38,396 nt of DNA from Streptomyces mexicanus (lineage in GTDB: Bacteria; Actinomycetota; Actinomycetes; Streptomycetales; Streptomycetaceae). The position numbers and the translations under genes were made by a program. Location: assembly GCF_902506575.1 (NCBI RefSeq), contig NZ_LR732613.1:1-38396 (forward strand). The letters are read 5' to 3'. The first letter of the stretch is position 1, and every line of letters begins with the position of its first letter. The notes under the pieces are model-generated. The model was not told where the DNA came from. It saw nothing but the letters and a program-made list of their open reading frames with translations, and did no database searches. This document shows, in pieces, positions 31,177 to 38,396 of this stretch.

Positions 31177-31348
31177 CGACCTGTATCAGCGCTACCAAGC
31201 GGCACACCGCGCCCACCGGGCGCACGCCACCACCTGCAGCCGCTGCACCGACACCATCCGCTGCCCTGACGGCGAGCGGCTGTTCGAGGCCTTCACCCGG
31301 CTTCAGGACGCCTACCTCGCCCGCCAGCGCCGACAGCAGCGGCCCTGA
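31118..31348 (+). CDS. Small hypothetical protein with Cys-x-x-Cys
   Basis: With GTG 31118 (GGGAGG upstream) the product has 76 residues; a GTG at 31169 would give about 59. 'TTCSRCTDTIRCPDGERLFEAFTRLQDAYLARQR' looks like a compact zinc-binding helix pair, and similar short proteins occur in Streptomyces plasmids. Function unknown. Confidence 0.65.
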   Translation: MSPTFPPPADTSTEDSLVPDDLYQRYQAAHRAHRAHATTCSRCTDTIRCPDGERLFEAFTRLQDAYLARQRRQQRP

Positions 31349-31383
31349 CCGACACGCCCCGGCTCACGTTTTCGGAGGTTCAG

Positions 31384-31599
31384 ATGACCGCCTTCCTGCC
31401 GCCCTCCCTGTGCACGCACACGCCGCCGTGTCCGACCGCGGACAGCCCGGACCGGGAGGCCGCGCACGTCGTGGCCGCCCACCCGGAGCAGGGCTGGAGC
31501 CTGCTGTGCAACGGCGTCCTGCTCTTCGAGGACACCGGCGAGCTGCTCCCCGACGGCCGGGCCATCGCCCCGCACCGGCCCGTCGCGGCCGCGGCCTGA
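31384..31599 (+). CDS. DUF5999 family protein
   Basis: The 71-residue product matches the family pattern 'C-x-H-x-PPCP...A..V..HPEQGWSLLCNGVLLFEDTGELLPDG..IAPHRP'. The family is widespread in Streptomyces chromosomes and plasmids; its function is not known. GGAGG lies before the ATG. Confidence 0.9.
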   Translation: MTAFLPPSLCTHTPPCPTADSPDREAAHVVAAHPEQGWSLLCNGVLLFEDTGELLPDGRAIAPHRPVAAAA

Positions 31600-31722
31600 C
31601 GGCTGCCTGATCCGCCCGCACCGACCGCCGGCTCACGGGCGGCCGGGTCGGGCGGTGACGGGGAGCCGGACAGACCGGACCCGCCGGCCTCCGGGCCGGC
31701 GTACGCGATGTGAGGAGAGCAC

Positions 31723-32094
31723 GTGACCGAGACCCAGACGCAGGCCGTACGGCCGAAGGTCACCTACACCAGGGGCGACATCGTCCTGTTCCGCGACGCC
31801 GAACGGTTCTGGCTCGGGCTGCCCGGCCACACCTTCGTCGGCCGTGTGGAGCGGTCCTGGCAGCAGGCTGGCACCGGCAAGGTCCTCTACGACCTGACCG
31901 AGCTGAGCGGCAACCGGGCCCGCGCTGGGATCGACCCCGACTACATGCGGCTGCTCCCGCCGGCGGACGCGATGCGCGACATCGACACCGCGCCGCTCAG
32001 CGAGCCGGACACCGGGGCGATGACCCCGGCCGCCGTCGCCTGGCTGCGCCAGCACCTGGCGCAGGACGCGGCGCTGCCCGCGCAGCGCACCTGA
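31723..32094 (+). CDS. Hypothetical plasmid protein, 123 residues
   Basis: A soluble protein with a strand-rich middle ('YTRGDIVLFRDAERFWLGLPGHTFVGRVERSWQQAGTGKVLYDLTEL'), perhaps a small barrel, and a helical C-terminus. GTG 31723 follows GAGGAG. It is next to the coiled-coil membrane protein gene and probably co-transcribed. Function unknown. Confidence 0.75.
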   Translation: MTETQTQAVRPKVTYTRGDIVLFRDAERFWLGLPGHTFVGRVERSWQQAGTGKVLYDLTELSGNRARAGIDPDYMRLLPPADAMRDIDTAPLSEPDTGAMTPAAVAWLRQHLAQDAALPAQRT

Positions 32095-32146
32095 CCCAGC
32101 TGAATCGCCGCCTGCCCGGGCGGCACTCGACTCGGAAGGAGGCGGC

Positions 32147-34315
32147 GTGGCCGCCACCCGAACCCGCAACAAGAGGCCCACCGCCCGTAAGAAGGCGACG
32201 GCACCCCGTCCGGCTTCGCAGCCCACCGCCTCCGCCCTCCCCGCCGCGGCTCCCTCGGCCCCGGTCGGCCCGGTGGAGCCGGGGACGGACTGGGAGGTTC
32301 TGGCCCGGGTCGCGGATGCCCGCGACCGGGCCGCCGACATCATCGACGCCGCACGCGAGCAGGCCGCCTCCGTCCAGACGGAAGCCGAGTCGGCCGCCGC
32401 GCGTACCATCACCGACACCCACGAGCAGGTCACGGCGCTGCTGACCGAGGCGCAGGACCGCGCCGCGGGCATCACCGCTGACGCCGACCAGGAGGCCAGC
32501 GCCCAGCGCATGGCGGCCAAGGCGGACCTGGAGGCGGCACGCGGTGAAGCCGACCGTCTCCTGGCCGACGCACGCGAGCGTGCCGAGACCATCGTGAGCG
32601 AGGCCCGCGCGCAGGTCACCGGCCTGACCGAGCTGGCCGCCACCGACCGTGAGGCCACGGCGACCGCGATTGCCGAGCTGCGCCGCCTAGCCGAAGCCGA
32701 CCTCACCGAGATCAGCGCTTTGGTCGACCAGCGCCGCACCGAGGCCGGCCAGATCCTCGCCCGCGCTCAGGAGCAGGCCGACGAACTGGTGGCCGCGGCG
32801 CAGCGGGAAGTCGAGCAGGCCCGCGCGCGGTTCGCCCAGCTCGCCAAGACGGCGGCCGAACACTACGACGCCCGGCGTGCTGAGGCGGAAGCGCTGTACG
32901 CCGACGCGGTCAAGGCCGCCGACGACCGGCGCCGCGAGGCCGACGCCCACGTCGCCGCCGCACACGCCGAGGCGGAGCAGGCCCGCACCGAGCTGCGCGA
33001 GCAGCTGCGCAAGCTCACCGATCAGTTCGACGCGGAGGCCGCCGGCAAGCGCAAGGCCCTCGCCGACGAATTGGCCGGGCTCAAGGCCGCGTGCGACAAG
33101 CAGCGCGAGCGTCTGAGGGAGGAAGCCAAGACCGTCGCCGCGCAGCTGCGGCAGGCCGCGCAGAAGGAGGCCGACCGCATCACCTCGGAGGCGCAGCGCA
33201 AGGCCAAGGGCATCACCGACCGGGCGCAGGCTGATGAGGCCCGCGCCCGTCGGCTGCTCGATGAGGCCCGCGAGGCCAAGCGGGCCAACTCCCGCTGGCG
33301 TGGCTGGCATCAGAAGCTCAGCCGCAAGGCGTGGAGGACCGCGCCGTGGATCGCGCTCGCCGCCGGCGTTGGCCTCGCCGCCTCCGGCGAGTACGAGCTG
33401 GCTCGCATGGTTGGCATCCACCCGTACGTCGCCCCGCTGCTGCCGGTGTCCATCGACGTCTACTGCGTCACCGCCTTCCGCACCAAGAAGGACATCGGAG
33501 CGGCGCTGGCACTGATGGCGTCGGCCAACGTGGTCTTCCACCTGTCGGAGCAGGCGCACCTTGTACCCGAGGGCGCGTCGGCTCCGTGGTGGCTGACGAC
33601 GTTCGTCGTGCTGATCTTCGTGGCCGTCATCTGGCGCGTCCACTCGCTCATGCACGACGCCGGTACGGACGGACACGGTGGTACGGACACGGCGACCGGA
33701 ACGACCGGACGTACGAGTACGGCCGCTCGTACGGACAGCGTGACCGGTACGCAGCCCGCCCGTACAAGCCCGTCCGGTACGGACTCGTACGGCGCGTCAG
33801 CCGGTCCCGTCCCCGCCGGTACGGCCCCCGTCCCTGCTCGTACGGAACCTGGACACGGCCCCCCGCCCCGCCCCGCCCCGGCGGCAACGAATGCGGGCCT
33901 GACCAGCGCGTACAGTACCCGTACAAGCGGCGTACAGGCCGCCCCGAGCGAGGAAGCGCGTACTAGTACGGAGCACTCTGGTCGTACCAGCGCCGCCGCG
34001 TACGAGGGCGGAGCGCGTACCAGTACGGTCACCGCCCGCACGACCCCGGCCGACAGCGTTCCGTCCGCGCGTACCAGTACGACGCAAGCCCGCCCGCGGG
34101 TAAGCGGAACGGCCACCGCCGGGCGTACCGGTACACCCGCTCGTACGGACGCCGAACTGCTCCCGCGCGTGCAGGAGCTGCCACGCGAGACGGACGGCTT
34201 CGTCAACATCAGCCGCGTCCGCACCCAGCTGGGCGTCAACCAGACCCGCGCCATCCGGCTCCTGAAGGAGGCCGGCCTGCTGCGACCCGAGGACGCGGAC
34301 AAGTACCTGACCTGA
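32147..34315 (+). CDS. Coiled-coil, four-helix membrane protein of DUF2637/Spd type
   Basis: The product has 722 residues. Residues about 45-385 are a long Ala/Glu/Arg heptad coiled coil like a DivIVA or SMC arm. Four hydrophobic segments follow (about 398-415, 427-443, 450-466, 482-501), with 'PVSIDVYCVTAF' and 'SANVVFHLSEQ' as in DUF2637 proteins of Streptomyces plasmids, thought to help plasmid spread through mycelium. A Thr/Arg/Ser-rich disordered region (505-668) is next, encoded by the GTAC-rich DNA. It ends in an HTH-like domain ('DGFVNISRVRTQLGVNQTRAIRLLKEAGLL'). GTG 32147 is preceded by GGAGG. Membrane anchor plus DNA-binding end suggests it holds DNA at the membrane during transfer or partition. 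Confidence 0.82.
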   Translation: MAATRTRNKRPTARKKATAPRPASQPTASALPAAAPSAPVGPVEPGTDWEVLARVADARDRAADIIDAAREQAASVQTEAESAAARTITDTHEQVTALLTEAQDRAAGITADADQEASAQRMAAKADLEAARGEADRLLADARERAETIVSEARAQVTGLTELAATDREATATAIAELRRLAEADLTEISALVDQRRTEAGQILARAQEQADELVAAAQREVEQARARFAQLAKTAAEHYDARRAEAEALYADAVKAADDRRREADAHVAAAHAEAEQARTELREQLRKLTDQFDAEAAGKRKALADELAGLKAACDKQRERLREEAKTVAAQLRQAAQKEADRITSEAQRKAKGITDRAQADEARARRLLDEAREAKRANSRWRGWHQKLSRKAWRTAPWIALAAGVGLAASGEYELARMVGIHPYVAPLLPVSIDVYCVTAFRTKKDIGAALALMASANVVFHLSEQAHLVPEGASAPWWLTTFVVLIFVAVIWRVHSLMHDAGTDGHGGTDTATGTTGRTSTAARTDSVTGTQPARTSPSGTDSYGASAGPVPAGTAPVPARTEPGHGPPPRPAPAATNAGLTSAYSTRTSGVQAAPSEEARTSTEHSGRTSAAAYEGGARTSTVTARTTPADSVPSARTSTTQARPRVSGTATAGRTGTPARTDAELLPRVQELPRETDGFVNISRVRTQLGVNQTRAIRLLKEAGLLRPEDADKYLT
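33663..34146. repeat. GTAC-rich tract inside the membrane-protein gene
   Basis: GTAC occurs 26 times in 484 bp, about 13 times the frequency expected for random sequence. Many copies form larger palindromes or near-palindromes, such as CGTACTAGTACG, CGTACCAGTACG (twice) and CGTACCGGTAC. They encode Arg-Thr, Gly-Thr and Ser-Thr pairs with CGT, GGT or AGT before ACN, although T-ending codons are rare in this genome. The DNA motif therefore seems to be selected. Confidence 0.9.
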
Positions 34316-34446
34316 GGAATGCAATGGGCGCGCGCACGATGCGCGACCGTGCCTCTGGTTGCTGGTGGTGCCACCCGTACTTGCTGCCGCGTCGGCGGGA
34401 CTCCCGTTGACATCCAGCCGCTCCATCGTCCGGCACACACCAGTGA

Positions 34447-34475
34447 GGGCCAGCCCACGGCTATTGGGCTGGCCC
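34447..34475 (+). terminator. Hairpin terminator after the membrane-protein gene
   Basis: GGGCCAGCCC pairs perfectly with GGGCTGGCCC across nine bases and is followed by TTGCT. It lies in the 216-bp gap before the next gene. Confidence 0.7.
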
Positions 34476-34531
34476 TTGCTGCGACTGCCGGAAGCAGTCC
34501 CAGATCCCCAGTACAGCAGGAGGAATCCCCC

Positions 34532-35008
34532 GTGAACAGCACCGACCCCAACCACTCCCCCCTGCGCGACGTCGCGCAGAGCCCGGAGGCAACCGCCCGG
34601 TACCTGGCCGACGTTCAGCGGGTCCTGCTGGACATCGGCAAGAACCTGGAGACCCTCGCGCACGAGACCCGCGTGCACCTGCGTGACACGCACGTGGAGG
34701 GCGACCGCTGGTACCACGCCAGGCTGCGCGCGATGCCCGTGGAAAAGGCCCTCGGGCAGGTTCTCAGGAATCTGAACAACCTCACCTCGGGCCTGGAAAA
34801 GAGCGCCTACAAGCGCCGCGCCCACGACGAGGTCGTTGTGAATACGGCCAAGGCCAGGAAGGAGAAGGAGCTGGAAAAGCAGCGGAAGAAGAACCCGCAG
34901 CCGCTGCAGGCCGCACCGAATCCGCCGCAGCAGAGTGGACAGGTGCCGAATCCGGGGTATGGTGGCCCTAGGTCGATTTACGACCTCGGTAAGGAGCGTT
35001 CGGCGTGA
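34532..35008 (+). CDS. Hypothetical plasmid protein, 158 residues
   Basis: A helical N-terminal domain ('EATARYLADVQRVLLDIGKNLETLAHETRVHLRDTHVEGDRWYHARLRAMPVEKALGQVLRNLNNL') is followed by a Lys/Glu-rich helix and a Pro/Gln-rich tail. GTG 34532 lies after AGGAGG. Its stop overlaps the next start (GTGA). The product of the last gene in this group (37512-37925) has a similar helical plan, so both may pair with neighbours in a transfer complex. Function unknown. Confidence 0.75.
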   Translation: MNSTDPNHSPLRDVAQSPEATARYLADVQRVLLDIGKNLETLAHETRVHLRDTHVEGDRWYHARLRAMPVEKALGQVLRNLNNLTSGLEKSAYKRRAHDEVVVNTAKARKEKELEKQRKKNPQPLQAAPNPPQQSGQVPNPGYGGPRSIYDLGKERSA

Positions 35009-35235
35009 ATCGCCCGCTCCTGAAATCCGAACTCCGTGCTCAGCGCTCCCGTGAATACCTGCTGAAGCAGCGTGATTCGTTCATCGAACGACACGGCGAG
35101 GACCTCGGCGCCTTCTATTTCCTGGTGATGCTCGTGCAGACGCACGGCAGGAAATGCCTCAAGCGTGGCGACGTCGCCGGGCTGAGGGAGCTGGCGCACG
35201 ACCTGCACGCCGTCTACCTCAAGCACACCCAGTAA
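35005..35235 (+). CDS. Small helical protein, 76 residues
   Basis: An all-helical basic protein ('LLKSELRAQRSREYLLKQRDSFIERHGEDLGAFYFLVMLVQTHGRKCLKRGDVAGLRELAHDLH'). It overlaps the preceding gene by four bases and is translationally coupled to it, suggesting a joint complex. Not recognised. Confidence 0.75.
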   Translation: MNRPLLKSELRAQRSREYLLKQRDSFIERHGEDLGAFYFLVMLVQTHGRKCLKRGDVAGLRELAHDLHAVYLKHTQ

Positions 35236-35249
35236 CCGCCCGCCCGTCA

Positions 35250-35285
35250 CGAAGGGGCCGCCACTGTCACGCGGCGGCCCCTTCG
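35250..35285 (+). terminator. Strong hairpin terminator
   Basis: CGAAGGGGCCGCC and GGCGGCCCCTTCG form a perfect 13-bp stem with a ten-base loop, 14 bp after the stop of the small helical protein gene. Confidence 0.85.
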
Positions 35286-35295
35286 GCGTGTCCAA

Positions 35296-35327
35296 CGCCC
35301 AGGCGCCCACGCGCCCAGGCGCCCAGG
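35296..35327. repeat. Four tandem octamers CGCCCAGG, possible transfer site
   Basis: CGCCCAGG, CGCCCACG, CGCCCAGG and CGCCCAGG follow one another without gaps, between a terminator and the next gene. The Streptomyces DNA translocase TraB recognises repeated octamers at the cis-acting transfer locus, so this is a candidate. The known octamers have other sequences, and no traB gene is in the window. Confidence 0.55.
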
Positions 35328-35389
35328 CGCGCGCACGCGTACGCGAGGCGGTCACTGCCTGTCAAGCCCTGAAGGAGGACGCGAGAGCA

Positions 35390-37495
35390 GTGTCAGACGA
35401 CACCGAAGGGCGACTCATCAATTTCCCGGTCGGGACCGATGTCACCGACCGGCCCCCGCAATTGCCGGACCCCGGACGCCTTTTCCCGGACGCCAGTGAG
35501 CGGCCCGCGATCCCTCCGGAGTCCCCGGAAGAAACCACTCTGGAGTTGCCCGCTGTCCCGGCGGCACCCCGGCCGGAAGCGGCTTTGGCTTCCTCTCGTG
35601 AAATTCCGCTCGCCGATCCCGGCGGAATAGGCGCGGACGATATTGAGGAGGATGAATATGTGCAGCCGCGCTCGCTGGCGGACCGGCTCGGTGACTGGCT
35701 GGAATTCCGGCTGGAAAAGGCGCGGGCACTCCATGAAAGTGAAGCGCCTTTCCGTGAGGCTGAAATAGCGCGGAAGGCCGCGCTTCTGGAAGCGCGTACC
35801 GCGCAGGAAGTCGCGATGATGGAGCAGAACGGAAAGCTCCACGCCGCGCAGATGAAGGCGAAGGCTGACAAGGCGGCGGCGCGCGGCAAGGCCGATGGGG
35901 CGCGGTCCTTCAGTTCCGGCTTGGGCGCCGACAAGGGTGGCCGCTCGAAGGCCGGCGGCGGGGGCGGCTCACGCGCAGGCGGCGGCAGCTCCGGCGTCTC
36001 AGGCCGGGGCGGCACCGGCGGCGGCCGGGGCTCGGGAACGAACGGGCCCGGCGGCACCGGTCGCGGCTCCGGTGGCGGCAACTCGCCCAAGGGTGCCGGG
36101 AAGGGCTCTGATCGCTCCGCGGGCGGCCGTGGGGGCGGTTCCAAGGTCAATGAGTCGTCCGGCGGCCCGAAAGGCCGCCAGAACGGCCCTGGCGGCTCCG
36201 GGTCGGGCAAGGGCGGCTCGACGGGCGACGGCGGCAGGACGCAGAACTCGCCGGCCGCCAGCCCCCGGGCCGACCGGTCCCGCGGCCGCCAGGAGCGCGC
36301 AGCCGCCCGCCAGGCCGCCCGGCAGCAGCGGCGCAGCGCCGACCAGGCCGCCAAGATCGCCGACCGCAGCAAGGACCGCGACCAGGACCGCGCCAACCGG
36401 CAGGCGGAGCGGGAGCGGCGCCGCGCGGCGAAAGACGAGCGGAGGGCCGCGAGGAAGGCGAAGCGGGAGGCAGCCAAGGCCGCAGAGGACCGCTCCACCC
36501 CGGGTGCGGCCGTGGCGGAGGAAGCACAGCGCCGCTGGGACAAGCGCCGCGTAGCCGAGACGGACAAGGCCGCGAAGGACGACAAGGCCAAGGACTCCGA
36601 GGCCACTACCAAGAAGATGCCCAAGAGCGGCCCTGAAGCGGCCGCTGGCGGCCCGAAGGGCGGCTCCGCCACCAAGGAGTCGGGTGACGGCAAGAAGGGC
36701 GGTGAGAAGCCCTCTGACGGCTCCGGTGACACCGACGCGAAGGCCGGTGACGGGCCGTCTGACGGTTCGAAGAAGTGGCGCCACTTCCGGCGCGGCCGTA
36801 CCGCCGGCACCGGCCAGAGCGGGCGTCGTGAGCGTTCGGCCGGCAGCCCGTTCGGCGTGGAGGAGGCCACCCCGACGGTGGAGTGGCCCGAGCATGAGAC
36901 CCGCCCGCCGAAGCCCGAAGAGGCTGAGGACATCCCGGACGCGGTCGTCGTCGAAGACGCGGCCGATCCGTTCGGGGCCACCGTCTCCAGGCCGGCGAGT
37001 CTCCCCCGGGCCCCGGAGCCCCACACCCAGCGTCCTGGTACCACCCGCCCCACTGCACAGGAGGACTCCGTGGCATCGGAAGTCAGCAAGACGTCGGGCC
37101 AGGCCGGCCTGGCAGCCAAGCACCGCACCGACATCACCTTCGACGAGTACCTGATGGAGATCGTGAACATCGCGATCGCCGCCGGGCTCGACAAGGAACG
37201 AGCCCAGGACCTGGCCGTCTCGCTGGGCAAGGTCGCCGACTCCCTGCGGGACATGGCGGCCGACCTGGTCGGCGACCACAACATCGCCACCGACGTCGTC
37301 GACCAGATCACGGACCTGGCCGACGCCGCGACGCGCATGAAGCAGCTGGCTGAGCGGTGCGCGACCGAGTGCGAGATCGCCTCGGAGGCGGCCCGGCTCG
37401 CCGCCATGGCGGTCGGCCGCGTCTACGGCGAGGACATCAAGGCCATGGACGAGGCGGGCCTGGCCCACGCCTCCTCCGCCGCCCACCACGACTAG
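35390..37495 (+). CDS. Large disordered Gly/Ser/Lys-rich protein with helical ends
   Basis: The product has 701 residues. The N-terminal 180 hold an acidic part and a helical segment ('SLADRLGDWLEFRLEKARALHESEAPFREAEIARKAALLEARTAQEVAMMEQ'). Residues about 180-300 are a Gly/Ser/Lys low-complexity stretch, and about 300-490 a highly charged Arg/Lys/Ala helix. The C-terminal 120 are helical ('EYLMEIVNIAIAAGLDKERAQDLAVSLGKVADSLRDMAADLV'). It resembles the large, poorly characterised proteins of actinobacterial conjugative elements and may be a scaffold at the membrane. GTG 35390 follows GGAGG at 11 bases; the frame also extends to 35288. Confidence 0.78.
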   Translation: MSDDTEGRLINFPVGTDVTDRPPQLPDPGRLFPDASERPAIPPESPEETTLELPAVPAAPRPEAALASSREIPLADPGGIGADDIEEDEYVQPRSLADRLGDWLEFRLEKARALHESEAPFREAEIARKAALLEARTAQEVAMMEQNGKLHAAQMKAKADKAAARGKADGARSFSSGLGADKGGRSKAGGGGGSRAGGGSSGVSGRGGTGGGRGSGTNGPGGTGRGSGGGNSPKGAGKGSDRSAGGRGGGSKVNESSGGPKGRQNGPGGSGSGKGGSTGDGGRTQNSPAASPRADRSRGRQERAAARQAARQQRRSADQAAKIADRSKDRDQDRANRQAERERRRAAKDERRAARKAKREAAKAAEDRSTPGAAVAEEAQRRWDKRRVAETDKAAKDDKAKDSEATTKKMPKSGPEAAAGGPKGGSATKESGDGKKGGEKPSDGSGDTDAKAGDGPSDGSKKWRHFRRGRTAGTGQSGRRERSAGSPFGVEEATPTVEWPEHETRPPKPEEAEDIPDAVVVEDAADPFGATVSRPASLPRAPEPHTQRPGTTRPTAQEDSVASEVSKTSGQAGLAAKHRTDITFDEYLMEIVNIAIAAGLDKERAQDLAVSLGKVADSLRDMAADLVGDHNIATDVVDQITDLADAATRMKQLAERCATECEIASEAARLAAMAVGRVYGEDIKAMDEAGLAHASSAAHHD

Positions 37496-37511
37496 GAAAG
37501 GGGAGTTCGCC

Positions 37512-37925
37512 GTGAGCGACCTCACGCCCCGCCCCGGAACCTTTGCCGCCCCGACGGACGGCGACAACCGCTACAAGGCCGTCCAGAGCAAGCTGCGGAG
37601 CCTGAGCAAGGCCATGGACATGGCCAGCATCGAACTCGAAACGCTGCTGCGCGGCATGCGCATGAACGCCCAGCGCGCGGAGGGCCTGGCCGTCAACATC
37701 GCCAACGCCGAACTGGACCCCACGTTCGTGGAGATGACGAACCAGGTGGCCCTCGCCCTCGGCGGAGCCGCCGTGGAGGTCCAGAAGCTCCACGAGACGG
37801 CCCAGGAGGTCTCCGGCCAGGCCGCGGACGCCCAGCGCACGCACGCGCGGCTGTACGAGGCCCTGGACGACATCCGCTCCAGCCGCAGGGAGCGCACACC
37901 CAAGCCCGGGTTTCTCGCCCACTGA
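37512..37925 (+). CDS. Helical transfer-associated protein, 137 residues
   Basis: An all-helical protein ('RYKAVQSKLRSLSKAMDMASIELETLLRGMRMNAQRAEGLAVNIANAELDPTFVEMTNQVALALGGAAVEVQKLHETAQEVSGQAADAQRTHARLYEALDDI') with coiled-coil character. It starts 16 bp after the large disordered protein gene, whose C-terminus looks similar, so the two may bind each other. GTG 37512 is preceded by AAGGGGAG. Function unknown. Confidence 0.78.
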   Translation: MSDLTPRPGTFAAPTDGDNRYKAVQSKLRSLSKAMDMASIELETLLRGMRMNAQRAEGLAVNIANAELDPTFVEMTNQVALALGGAAVEVQKLHETAQEVSGQAADAQRTHARLYEALDDIRSSRRERTPKPGFLAH

Positions 37926-37952
37926 CCCCACCCTGACCCCGCCGAAGTACCT

Positions 37953-37987
37953 GATGGGCGGCCCGCCACGACGGCGGGCCGCCCATC
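37953..37987 (+). terminator. Perfect 15-bp hairpin terminator
   Basis: GATGGGCGGCCCGCC pairs exactly with its complement across a five-base loop (acgac), 27 bp after the preceding stop, followed by GTTGCT. Confidence 0.88.
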
Positions 37988-38011
37988 GTTGCTCCCGAAG
38001 GAGAACCTCCC

Positions 38012-38396
38012 GTGTCCGTGCCGCGCAGCGTCGCCCTGGAGCGCACCCTCTACACCCTGGCCGCCCCGGTCCTCGCCGCGGCCCCGAACCTCTGCCCCGA
38101 CAGCCACGTCAACACCGTCGTGCAGCTGGCGGGCGCCGCCGGCGTCGGCGGCATGGTCCTGGCGTACAAGAGCGACGAGCCCGGCACGGGACGCAAGTTC
38201 CTGCGCTGGTCCCCGCTCGTGCTCGCGGCCGCTGTCGACGTCGCCGCGAAGAGCACCATCGGCTGGGGCCCGTGGTGCGTCGACGCCCTGCTCGCCGCCG
38301 GATGGGCCGCGGCCGGCTGGCTGGTGATGCCGTTCTCCCGGCACGCCCGCCGCGGTCACCGGCCGGCCCTCGCCGCCCCGGCCCCCGCCCCGCGGC
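38012..38396 (+). CDS. Membrane protein, C-terminus cut by the window end
   Basis: GTG 38012 with GAAGGAG upstream opens a frame that runs to the window end without a stop (128 codons). Four likely hydrophobic segments are seen: 'LYTLAAPVLAAAPNLC', 'VVQLAGAAGVGGMVLAY', 'LVLAAAVDVAAKSTIGW' and 'CVDALLAAGWAAAGWLVM'. The tail is Ala/Pro-rich. It resembles small membrane proteins of transfer gene rows. It is probably co-regulated with the preceding genes. Confidence 0.8.
   Translation, partial: MSVPRSVALERTLYTLAAPVLAAAPNLCPDSHVNTVVQLAGAAGVGGMVLAYKSDEPGTGRKFLRWSPLVLAAAVDVAAKSTIGWGPWCVDALLAAGWAAAGWLVMPFSRHARRGHRPALAAPAPAPR

Overview
The window looks like a contig from a high-GC Streptomyces or close relative, most likely a large, possibly linear, plasmid or an integrated conjugative element. 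Support comes from very high GC with strong third-position GC bias, frequent GTG starts, a WhiB protein, a DUF5999 protein, a HutC/GntR regulator beside a row of small plasmid-spread-type genes, a replication module (winged-helix Rep-like protein plus DciA/DUF721), and a coiled-coil membrane protein of the DUF2637/Spd type. The left end is artificial: bases 16-48 match an Illumina Nextera adapter, so the first gene is cut and its apparent stop codon is adapter-derived. The right end cuts a membrane-protein gene.

Layout. (1) 49-5629, minus strand: a compact biosynthetic operon. An 18-bp gene encodes the pentapeptide MGYDH behind a strong Shine-Dalgarno. It is followed by a hairpin, a cytochrome P450, a PGM1-like ATP-grasp ligase, an Asp/Asn-hydroxylase-like 2-oxoglutarate oxygenase, a glycine/inosamine-type amidinotransferase and a second ATP-grasp ligase. 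MxYxH plus an adjacent P450 is the signature of the minimal RiPP family (biarylitides and relatives), here joined to enzymes not normally part of it. A divergent XRE/TPR regulator (5828-7258) shares the promoter region with palindromic operator candidates. (2) 7286-13633: accessory genes, including an orphan A24 prepilin peptidase, a degenerate Fic/antitoxin pair, a stand-alone Spo11/TopoVI-A-like Toprim protein and a two-gene operon of unknown function. (3) 13634-19104: a SWIM zinc-finger protein and a 1416-residue SNF2 helicase carrying a double-stranded-RNA-binding-like domain. (4) 19363-21328: a decayed type I-E-like CRISPR array of seven repeats with no cas genes, directly downstream of a catalytically intact TnpB. 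(5) 21411-24965: DciA-like and Rep-like genes, DnaA-box-like sites, an AT-rich island, a 430-bp chain of about a dozen palindromes, and a small XRE regulator. (6) 25067-27728: an overlapping operon of XRE regulator, isochorismatase-like hydrolase and a thioredoxin-reductase-like flavoprotein without the CxxC. (7) 27936-38396: a GntR/HutC regulator with its operator region, then a plus-strand series of transfer/spread-type genes separated by strong hairpin terminators. This series includes a gene with 26 GTAC tetranucleotides in 484 bp and a four-fold tandem octamer that could be a cis-acting transfer site.

How the parts may work together. In region 1 the P450 would modify Tyr (and possibly His) of the pentapeptide, the oxygenase could hydroxylate its Asp, and the amidinotransferase and ATP-grasp enzymes could make and attach a guanidino-bearing amino acid. 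This pathway is inferred; what is seen is gene order, start signals and intact catalytic motifs. Regions 5 and 7 fit maintenance and transfer of the element, with the GntR protein probably repressing the transfer genes through AACTTCG-N4-CGA sites. No TraB/FtsK translocase, integrase or telomere-binding gene is visible, so the type of element stays open.
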